Assembly (NCBI GenBank): GCA_002336975.1
Contig: DDFA01000055.1
Span: 1 to 6,861, forward strand
Source: Phyllobacteriaceae bacterium UBA1940
GTDB lineage: Bacteria > Pseudomonadota > Alphaproteobacteria > Rhizobiales > Rhizobiaceae
DNA: 6,861 bases
Reading direction: 5' to 3'
This document shows, one piece after another, positions 1 through 5,380 of this stretch. The notes below the pieces were generated by a model, which saw nothing but the letters and a program-made list of their open reading frames with translations, made no database searches and was not told the origin of the DNA. The first letter of the stretch is position 1, and each line of letters opens with the position of its first letter. The position numbers were made by a program, and so were the translations under genes.

Positions 1-618
1 CAGGGAGAGCATGCGGGTAATTTCAAACAGCACGATATTGGCGATTTCTTCATGCCTGCGCTTCGCCACGAGACGGTTGCTGGTCTCGAGGATCAGGTTG
101 AGGCTGCGCCGGGCGAAGCTCACCGCGGCGATATCCCGATAGGCGCGCAAGGAACCGGTCAGGATGTTCTTGATGCCCCGTCGGTTGATATCCGACTTGA
201 GGCAATAGTCCGACAGGTCATAACGACTCATGACCGAGTCGATGGGCGCGAAACCTGGCTGTCCGGTGAGCAGGATGATTCGCGTATCGAAGTGGCCCAG
301 CATCTCGCGAATGGCCTTAACCAGCCGTAGGCCGGCATCGTCGGTCTCCATCACAACATCAACCAGAACAATCGAGAACTCGGACTGCTTGGCCAGAATG
401 CGGACTGCCTCGGACATGCTGCAGGCCTGGGTCAATATTACCGGCCGGTCGAGCAGTACCGCGTCCTTCAACGAAAACGCGATGGCCGCCTGAAAATCGC
501 AGTCATCATCAACCGCGAGAATGCGCCATGGAGTGACGGTGGATGCCGGTGCGGCAACGTCGTCCGAGAACGCCAGAAGATCGTCATCGCTTGCGGAAAC
601 AAGGGGCTCGTAACTCAT
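1..618 (-). CDS. Response regulator, receiver plus DUF3369 region (3' part outside window)
   Basis: A two-component response regulator, read leftward from an ATG at 618 and still open at base 1, so only the first 206 residues are visible. After a short acidic N-terminal extension (1-30) comes a CheY-like receiver (about 32-150) with the acidic cluster D37/D38, probable phospho-acceptor D87 in VLVDVVMETDDAG, switch residue T118 in LLTGQPG and K141. The METDDAGLRLV stretch and the following SLRAYRDI segment are typical of receivers joined to DUF3369. Known relatives usually end in an HD-GYP or GGDEF domain that turns over cyclic-di-GMP, but that part is not visible here and is inferred. GGAG at 623-626 (plus coordinates) lies 4 bases before the ATG. 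It is a cytoplasmic protein, and no partner kinase is seen in the window. Its codons look less GC-rich than those of the genes to the right. Confidence 0.9.
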   Translation of the reverse strand, partial: MSYEPLVSASDDDLLAFSDDVAAPASTVTPWRILAVDDDCDFQAAIAFSLKDAVLLDRPVILTQACSMSEAVRILAKQSEFSIVLVDVVMETDDAGLRLVKAIREMLGHFDTRIILLTGQPGFAPIDSVMSRYDLSDYCLKSDINRRGIKNILTGSLRAYRDIAAVSFARRSLNLILETSNRLVAKRRHEEIANIVLFEITRMLSL

Positions 619-690
619 GATACTCCAGCAGTGCTCTCGGCCGCGGGCGACAGCGCCGGCGCCCCCGACAAGAAATGAAGGTTCGCCATT

Positions 691-704
691 TCAGGAGAAC
701 CTGA
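691..704. repeat. Small inverted repeat upstream of the response regulator
   Basis: TCAGG-AGAA-CCTGA is a perfect 5-base inverted repeat around a 4-base centre. It lies about 75 bases upstream of the response regulator start, probably in its 5' leader or promoter. It could be an operator half-site pair or a small RNA hairpin. It is short enough to arise by chance. Confidence 0.3.
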
Positions 705-742
705 TATATCGCTCCATATCGGCCGGGAAAAACGATACTTGA

Positions 743-757
743 ATATGAATTTCATAT
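743..757. promoter_or_regulatory. 15-base perfect palindrome, candidate operator
   Basis: ATATGAA-T-TTCATAT has perfect 7-base arms around one central base. It sits in an AT-rich island between the end of the AraC-family gene and the start of the response regulator, about 125 bases upstream of the latter. GGCCG (721-725) and CGGCC (760-764) flank it as an outer inverted pair. The shape and position suit a dimeric regulator site controlling the response regulator gene. No known consensus is claimed, and no convincing -35/-10 pair was found beside it. Confidence 0.45.
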
Positions 758-872
758 ACGGCCGAACCGAAAAAAAGATGACGCAACGCCTGTACGGGTG
801 ACCGCCAGCCCGCCTTTGTCCAGCAACGCATCGGCGCACTTCATAGCGCGCGCCGGGCAGGAAGATGGATGC

Positions 873-1730
873 TTACCCGACACCGTGGCTGTCGCGAAAA
901 GCCTGCAGCGGTGACGCTTCGTCGGCGATTGCGCCCGCCTCCCCGGAAAAATACCGCCGCGGCTCCAGCCCCAGCGCGCGCTTGAACATGGCGGTAAACG
1001 CGCTGGCGCTGCGGTAGCCCAGGCGTTCGGCCACCAGCGCGACCGACACACCGCTGGCCAGGTGGCCGAGGGCTTCGACCAGACGGGCCTGCTGGCGCCA
1101 CTGACGAAAGCTCATGCCGGTTTCGCGCTGAAACTGGCGGGCCAGTGTCCGGCTGATGGTTGCCTGCTGGTCGGCCAGGGTTTCCAGCGTCTCGCGGCTT
1201 TCCGGGTTGGCGATCAACTCCTCGCACAGCCGGTGCAGGCGACGCTCGCCCGGCATCGGCAAATGCAGTGCGGGAATCTTCAGGAAGCGCAGCTCGCACA
1301 GCGCCAGCGCGGCGATCTTGCCGGCCCGGCCCTCGCGGTCATAGGCCACCGGTTCGTCGAGCAGCGCCAATATCAAGGCCCGCAGCAAGGGGCTGACTTC
1401 GAGCAGGCAACAGGTGTCGGGCAGGTCCGGGGCGGCGTCCGGGCGGATGTACAGGGTGCGCATTTCCACCGCCCCCAGCATGATCACGCGGTGCGCCGTA
1501 TTGGCCGGAATCCACACACCGCGCACCGGCGGCACCACCCAGCAGCCGGCCTCGGTTTCCACGCGCATGACGCCGCTGCCGGCGTAGATCAGTTGCGCCC
1601 GCGGGTGGCTGTGGATCGGGGTTTCGCCGCCCCGGTAATTGCGTGCCTTGGCCGTGACCGGGTGCGGCAGGGTCTGGTACTCGCCGTCGTGGCAGAGGCT
1701 CATCTCGGGGCTGGCGATTGTCCAATTCAC
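873..1730 (-). CDS. AraC-family transcriptional regulator (cupin/NimR-like)
   Basis: A 285-residue DNA-binding regulator. The N-terminal cupin-like sensor domain (about 20-105) has histidines H40, H42 and H80 in the usual beta-barrel pattern (TPIHSHPRAQLIYAGSG, WIPANTAHRV). The C-terminal AraC HTH domain (about 165-262) has a first helix-turn-helix around 180-205 and a second around 228-252 (VALVAERLGYRSASAFTAMFKRALG), followed by the family's P-x-RYF ending. The arrangement is that of the NimR/YeaM type, whose members regulate adjacent efflux genes. The start chosen is a GTG at 1730. An in-frame ATG at 1703 is the alternative, and neither has a good Shine-Dalgarno sequence. It is divergent from the fsr-type exporter, so it most likely controls that gene and possibly itself. 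The inducer is unknown. A T-rich run lies downstream on its strand (A7 at 770-776 on plus), but I could not build a convincing terminator stem. Confidence 0.93.
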   Translation of the reverse strand: MNWTIASPEMSLCHDGEYQTLPHPVTAKARNYRGGETPIHSHPRAQLIYAGSGVMRVETEAGCWVVPPVRGVWIPANTAHRVIMLGAVEMRTLYIRPDAAPDLPDTCCLLEVSPLLRALILALLDEPVAYDREGRAGKIAALALCELRFLKIPALHLPMPGERRLHRLCEELIANPESRETLETLADQQATISRTLARQFQRETGMSFRQWRQQARLVEALGHLASGVSVALVAERLGYRSASAFTAMFKRALGLEPRRYFSGEAGAIADEASPLQAFRDSHGVG

Positions 1731-1743
1731 GATGTTTTTTGTC

Positions 1744-1773
1744 CGGACATGCTTGAATCAGTCATTTTAGACT
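1744..1773 (+). promoter_or_regulatory. Candidate sigma70-type promoter for the fsr-type gene
   Basis: CGGACA (1744-1749) and TAGACT (1768-1773) are separated by 18 bases, and each matches four of six consensus positions. Transcription would begin near 1780, about 22 bases before the ATG at 1802. The -10 overlaps that of the divergent candidate, and the 8-base palindrome GTCCGGAC (1741-1748) covers the -35. This was found by eye and is only suggestive. Confidence 0.3.
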
Positions 1774-1792
1774 GGCCCTCCACAAGTTCGAA
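1764..1792 (-). promoter_or_regulatory. Candidate sigma70-type promoter for the AraC-family gene
   Basis: On the minus strand, TTCGAA (1787-1792, three of six) and TAAAAT (1764-1769, five of six) are 17 bases apart. A start near 1757 would leave a leader of about 27 bases before the GTG. The -10 is framed exactly by a 5-base inverted repeat, CAGTC (1759-1763) and GACTG (1770-1774), which could be an operator. The -35 is weak. Confidence 0.35.
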
Positions 1793-1801
1793 CTGCCCAT
1801 C

Positions 1802-3028
1802 ATGGAAAAGACGCTCGGCACCGACGCCGCCCCCGCCGCGCCACCGGCACACGACATCCACCTCAGCACCACCTACCCGGTGATTGCGGCCATCAGCTTT
1901 GCCCACCTGCTCAACGACATGATGCAGTCGGTGCTGCTGGCCATTTATCCGATGCTCAAGCTTGGCCTGCAGCTGTCCTTTGCCCAGGTCGGGATGATCA
2001 CCCTGACCTACCAGATCACCGCCTCGCTGCTGCAACCGCTGATCGGCCTGTATACCGATCGCCGGCCGAAACCCTATTCGCTGCCGATCGGCATGGGTTT
2101 CACGCTGGTCGGCCTGCTGTTGCTGGCGCAGGCCGACACCTACGCCGCCGTGCTGGCGGCGGCGATGATGATCGGCATGGGCTCCTCGGTCTTCCATCCG
2201 GAATCCTCGCGGGTGGCCCGCATGGCGGCCGGCAATCAGCCCGGCCTGGCGCAGTCCCTGTTCCAGATCGGCGGCAACCTCGGCACCGCCATCGGCCCGC
2301 TGCTCGCGGCGCTGGTCATCGTCCCCTATGGCCAGGGCAGCGCGGCGTGGTTCTCGCTGGCCGCCCTGCTCGGCGTGGTCGTGCTCAGCCTCGTCGGCCG
2401 CTGGTCCAGTCACCACGTTGCGGGCTTTCACAAGCGCATGAAGGCCCACGCCGACAACGGCCTGAGCCGGCGGCAGATCGTCGTGTCGCTGCTCATTCTC
2501 GGCATGCTCATGTTCTCCAAGTTCTTCTACATGAGCAGCCTGAGCAGCTACTACACCTTCTACCTGATGGAAAAATTCGGCCTGTCGCTGCCCAGCGCCC
2601 AGATGTACCTGTTCGCCTTCCTGTTTGCCGTGGCCGCCGGCACCGTCGCCGGCGGGCCCATCGGCGACCGGATCGGCCGCAAGCGCGTGATCTGGGGTTC
2701 GATACTCGGCGTTACACCGTTTACGTTGCTGCTGCCGTATGTCGGGCTGTTCTGGACGGGCGTGCTCTCGGTCATCATCGGCCTGATCCTCGCCTCGGCG
2801 TTCTCGGCCATCCTGGTCTATGCGCAGGAACTGGTGCCGGGCAAGGTCGGCACCATCTCCGGCCTGTTCTTCGGCTTCGCCTTCGGCATGGCCGGCATCG
2901 CCGCCGCCCTGCTCGGGCAACTGGCCGACGCGACCAGCATCGAAGTCGTCTACCGGCTGTGCGCCTACCTGCCCCTGATCGGCCTGCTGACGGCGTTCTT
3001 GCCGAACATCCGGGAACCGCGCCCTTAG
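1802..3028 (+). CDS. fsr: MFS exporter, fosmidomycin-resistance protein family
   Basis: A 408-residue inner-membrane proton-driven exporter of the major facilitator superfamily. It closely resembles E. coli Fsr as I recall that sequence over nearly its whole length. Shared stretches include HLLNDMMQS (35-43), GMITLTYQ (64-71), SLPIGMGFTL (93-102), the signature GSSVFHPESSRVARMA (127-142), FYLMEKFGLS (253-262), the motif-A-like loop GDRIGRKRVIWGS (288-300) and ILVYAQEL (337-344). Length and hydrophobic segments fit 12 transmembrane helices, with a hydrophilic central loop around 200-225. E. coli Fsr confers fosmidomycin resistance when overproduced, and its natural substrate is unclear. No clear ribosome binding site precedes the ATG, and no upstream ATG, GTG or TTG is available in frame before a stop at 1754-1756, so the start is the best choice but poorly supported by its leader. 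Control by the divergent AraC-type regulator is inferred from position. Confidence 0.95.
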   Translation: MEKTLGTDAAPAAPPAHDIHLSTTYPVIAAISFAHLLNDMMQSVLLAIYPMLKLGLQLSFAQVGMITLTYQITASLLQPLIGLYTDRRPKPYSLPIGMGFTLVGLLLLAQADTYAAVLAAAMMIGMGSSVFHPESSRVARMAAGNQPGLAQSLFQIGGNLGTAIGPLLAALVIVPYGQGSAAWFSLAALLGVVVLSLVGRWSSHHVAGFHKRMKAHADNGLSRRQIVVSLLILGMLMFSKFFYMSSLSSYYTFYLMEKFGLSLPSAQMYLFAFLFAVAAGTVAGGPIGDRIGRKRVIWGSILGVTPFTLLLPYVGLFWTGVLSVIIGLILASAFSAILVYAQELVPGKVGTISGLFFGFAFGMAGIAAALLGQLADATSIEVVYRLCAYLPLIGLLTAFLPNIREPRP

Positions 3029-3070
3029 GGAGAGCGACAGAATAAGATTCATGAAATCTGACACACACAC

Positions 3071-3213
3071 TCTCTCAGGCACGCAGGGTGGCACGGCCGG
3101 CGTTTAAGCGACTCAATGCTTGCCACCGTGAATATTTTCAGTACGACAACGGGCTCAGGCGTTATACGATCCATTGACGCCATTGCACCAGCTTCGTAAC
3201 CCACCCTGAGAGA
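3071..3213. repeat. Long-range inverted repeat spanning the leader of the lipoprotein gene
   Basis: The 13-base right arm CCACCCTGAGAGA (3201-3213) overlaps the only candidate ribosome binding site (GAGAG, 3208-3212). Its complement is present upstream in two pieces: TCTCTCAGG (3071-3079, nine perfect pairs) and CAGGGTGG (3084-3091, eight perfect pairs). The left arm thus looks like the full 13-base complement interrupted by an 8-base insertion that duplicates AGG. The arms are about 110 bases apart. If transcribed together they could pair in two alternative ways and mask the start of the lipoprotein gene. An (AC)5 run precedes the left arm. The rest of the 191-base gap shows no convincing promoter or terminator. 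Confidence 0.4.
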
Positions 3214-3219
3214 CTTTTC

Positions 3220-4008
3220 ATGATCCACGCTGACGACCCGCACGCTCTTAGTGCCCGCCCGCCCCAACGTATTCATCAACGCGCCATTGCGCTACTGATC
3301 AGTGGAAGCCTCGCCCTCGGCGGCTGTCAGTCCAGCGGACTCGGCCCGGCGCAGACATCATCGCAAGGGCAGGATCAAAACGGCAACACCCCCACCGCCA
3401 GCACGCAGAACAGCATCTGGACGCCCTGCATTGTCGGTGCGGTGGTGGGTGCCATCGGCTTTACGGTCTATACGAAATACATGGCGCGCAAGGCGGGAGC
3501 CTCCCAGCTCTCCCCCGCCGATCAAAAGAAGATTCTCGCCGCCGTGATCGTCGCCGGCTGTGCGATTCCGGCAGCCGCGACGGCCATCGGCAACGCGCTC
3601 AAGAACGACGCCGACCGGGCCCGCCATGAAGACGCCTTCGCCCGCGCCGCGGCACGTGCCAGCGAATCGGAAGAAGCCGAACGCAAGACCATCATGACGA
3701 AGTACGAGAAGCGGGCGCCCAGCCGCAATCCGGCCGAGCAGCGCCGTCGCGACGAAGAGCTGCGCCGCCAGCTCGACAAGCTCTCGCCCAAGCCGGTCGA
3801 GGAAACCTGGAGCACCGAAACAGGAACCGGCGGCGTGGAAGTAGGCGGTCCCGTCAAAGATCCGTCGACCGGCGGCCAGGAATGCCGTCACGTAAAGGAA
3901 TACGTCCGCGCCAAGGACGGTCAGTCGGTGCAGAGCAAGGTCTGGGCCTGCAGAAAGGGGCCCGGCGAGCAGTACGTCCGGGTCGATCCGGCAATCATGC
4001 AAGGCTAA
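3220..4008 (+). CDS. Lipoprotein with glycine-zipper segment and 17-kDa-antigen-like C-terminus
   Basis: A 262-residue predicted lipoprotein of unknown function and first gene of the cluster. A long basic n-region and hydrophobic stretch (21-35) lead to a lipobox LGGC with C36 as the acylated residue. Q37 rather than Asp at +2 suggests the outer membrane. A low-complexity linker (37-64) follows, then a hydrophobic segment with a GxxxG pattern (69-85; G73, G77, G80), a second Ala-rich hydrophobic segment (104-127), and a highly charged, probably helical or coiled-coil stretch (128-190). The last part has ECRHVKEYV...VWACRKGPGEQYV with C222 and C244, recalling the C-terminus of Rickettsia 17-kDa surface-antigen-type proteins, which also carry glycine zippers. 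That kinship is inferred from pattern only. GAGAG at 3208-3212 is 7 bases from the ATG. The next gene starts 4 bases after the stop. It could anchor or partner the exported proteins encoded downstream. Confidence 0.8.
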   Translation: MIHADDPHALSARPPQRIHQRAIALLISGSLALGGCQSSGLGPAQTSSQGQDQNGNTPTASTQNSIWTPCIVGAVVGAIGFTVYTKYMARKAGASQLSPADQKKILAAVIVAGCAIPAAATAIGNALKNDADRARHEDAFARAAARASESEEAERKTIMTKYEKRAPSRNPAEQRRRDEELRRQLDKLSPKPVEETWSTETGTGGVEVGGPVKDPSTGGQECRHVKEYVRAKDGQSVQSKVWACRKGPGEQYVRVDPAIMQG

Positions 4009-4012
4009 ACCC

Positions 4013-5380
4013 ATGGCCTTCGCTGAACACACTCCATTCAAGCTGGCTGTCTTGGGCTCGGTGACGCTCCTGGCGGGTTTCACGCAAGCAGCCATGGCGC
4101 AGTCGGAGGCCACCAAGCGCTTTCCCTGCAGTAGCGAAAACGGACGGATGATCGTTCCGATGCACGGCGGAATCAGCCCTCCGGACCGGCGCCGAAACCA
4201 GCCTGGCGACGGCGAAAAGCTCCGCATGGCCATCGCCGAGTGCGGCAGACAGGCGCCCATCAGCCATGTCGACTTCAAGTCCGGCGGCGGCTCCGTCAGC
4301 GACGGAATCGAAATGGCGATCGCCGTGCGCGAGGCGGCCCTCGATTCGCGGATCAGTGCCGACAGCTACTGCACCAGCGCATGCACTTTCGCCTTTCTCG
4401 GCGGCGTCAATCGCGTCATTTCGCCGGCTGCCAGCTACAACGTGCACGCCTTCAGCGCGTTCTCGACAGACCCCAAGAGCTGCAAGGTCATCGGAAAGAA
4501 CGGCCTGAACGCCCTGTCCAACCTGGCCCTGCGCTACCTTGCCGAATTGAACCGGGTACTGGGCACGGGCATGTCGGAAGAGTCGATTGTCCAGGCCATC
4601 GGGGCTTACGCACGGAACCTTCGCTGCGACGAATCCGGCATGCCCGACAAGTTCGCCTTCGCCGTCCCCATGTATCTGCCGGTGGCAAACTTCCTTCGCC
4701 AGGAAATCACCCGCTTCGAGATGGAAAACAGCCGGGCCATGCTTGGCCTTCTCGCCACCAACGAGTTCGGCCGCAAGCTTCACTACCCCGCCGGGGCCAG
4801 CACACGCCAGCGCTTCGAATTCTGCAGCGAGATCAGCGAGGCCGCCTTCGGCGACGACTCCGGTTTCATGCAGCAACGCCGGGCCTCGCGCGCCGGCCAT
4901 GGCGCGACCTTCCCGCTCTACGAGCCGCAGGCCATGAACTGGCAACTGCTCGATCTGCTGGTCCAGCAGTTCCCTGAACTCAAAGCCCCGCTCGACCGGG
5001 AGTTGCTCGCATCCGGGCAAAAGGAGGCCCTGCACAAATGGAAGTCGCTGCCGCTGGCCAGGCAGAAGCTCACCCCCCCGCCCAGGCTCGACAAGATCGA
5101 CCGCCTTGCCCGGGTACTCAGGGACGGCACGGCCAGTGAAGACAAATCCGCCGCCGACGGCATTGCCGCCCTCGAGCCCGGCAACCTTCAGGCGGCCCGC
5201 AATCTGTACTGCCTGGTCGATGCCCTCGGCGACATCCGCCTGCCCGGCAGCGGCTCCAGCCCGAGCTACCTGGACAGGATGTTCTCCGTGACGATTCTGA
5301 CCACCAAGGCGCTCGAGCCCCACGAACTCGAAGAGATGGACATCGTTACCGAGCCCGTCGGCAAGGAGCGCGGCCGATGA
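4013..5380 (+). CDS. Exported ClpP/crotonase-fold putative serine protease (COG3904-like)
   Basis: A 455-residue secreted protein. A Sec signal peptide (hydrophobic 10-27) ends at a likely AMA|Q cleavage site after residue 29. Residues about 45-150 have the ClpP/crotonase fold pattern of COG3904-like periplasmic proteins: an opening IVPMHGGI strand, the oxyanion-type loop KSGGGSVSDG (89-98, Gly in place of the usual Pro in PGGSV), the nucleophile motif YCTSACTFAFLGG (119-131) with S122 flanked by C120 and C124, and NVHAF with H145. Ser and His of a catalytic site are therefore present; the third residue could not be assigned. The C-terminal 250 or so residues match nothing I recognise and include several cysteines (C205, C271, C400). 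The ATG is 4 bases after the lipoprotein stop, with AAGG at 4001-4004 serving as a ribosome binding site inside the preceding gene. The end overlaps the next gene by ATGA. Protease activity and a periplasmic location are inferred, and the substrate is unknown. Confidence 0.85.
   Translation: MAFAEHTPFKLAVLGSVTLLAGFTQAAMAQSEATKRFPCSSENGRMIVPMHGGISPPDRRRNQPGDGEKLRMAIAECGRQAPISHVDFKSGGGSVSDGIEMAIAVREAALDSRISADSYCTSACTFAFLGGVNRVISPAASYNVHAFSAFSTDPKSCKVIGKNGLNALSNLALRYLAELNRVLGTGMSEESIVQAIGAYARNLRCDESGMPDKFAFAVPMYLPVANFLRQEITRFEMENSRAMLGLLATNEFGRKLHYPAGASTRQRFEFCSEISEAAFGDDSGFMQQRRASRAGHGATFPLYEPQAMNWQLLDLLVQQFPELKAPLDRELLASGQKEALHKWKSLPLARQKLTPPPRLDKIDRLARVLRDGTASEDKSAADGIAALEPGNLQAARNLYCLVDALGDIRLPGSGSSPSYLDRMFSVTILTTKALEPHELEEMDIVTEPVGKERGR
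5363..5368 (+). promoter_or_regulatory. Ribosome binding site for the DUF4344-like gene
   Basis: AAGGAG ends 8 bases before the ATG at 5377, inside the last codons of the protease-like gene. It supports the ATGA-overlap start and translational coupling. Confidence 0.7.

Noticed and set aside
52..493. Two plus-strand open frames of 92 and 87 codons
   Set aside because: They lie antisense to the response regulator, whose receiver motifs fix the coding strand.
770..776. A7 run (T7 on minus) downstream of the AraC-type gene as a Rho-independent terminator
   Set aside because: No stable GC stem is found immediately before the T run on the minus strand. The nearby GCGTTGC copies are direct, not inverted.
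615..839. Minus-strand 74-codon open frame that ends in an ATGA overlap with the response regulator start
   Set aside because: The overlap is tempting, but the frame crosses the AT-rich palindromic gap, has no ribosome binding site that I can see, and its product is low in recognisable features. It is most likely leader sequence.
1062..1883. 273-codon plus-strand open frame over the AraC-type gene
   Set aside because: It is antisense to a clear AraC HTH domain and has no recognisable protein features.
3061..3070. (AC)5 run as a phase-variable repeat
   Set aside because: It is too short and lies in a non-coding leader far from the start codon. There is no sign of slippage control.
1727..3094. 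455-codon minus-strand open frame across the whole fsr-type gene
   Set aside because: It is a product of high GC at third codon positions. Its composition (rich in Gln, Gly, Arg, Asp, His) is typical of an antisense shadow, while the plus strand encodes an unmistakable transporter.
3174..3202. TTGACG as a -35 box for the lipoprotein cluster
   Set aside because: At 17 bases spacing the -10 would be TAACCC, a poor match, and the start would fall inside the ribosome binding region.
3995..5323. 442-codon minus-strand open frame
   Set aside because: It is antisense to the ClpP-like gene, whose signal peptide and CTSAC motif show the true strand.
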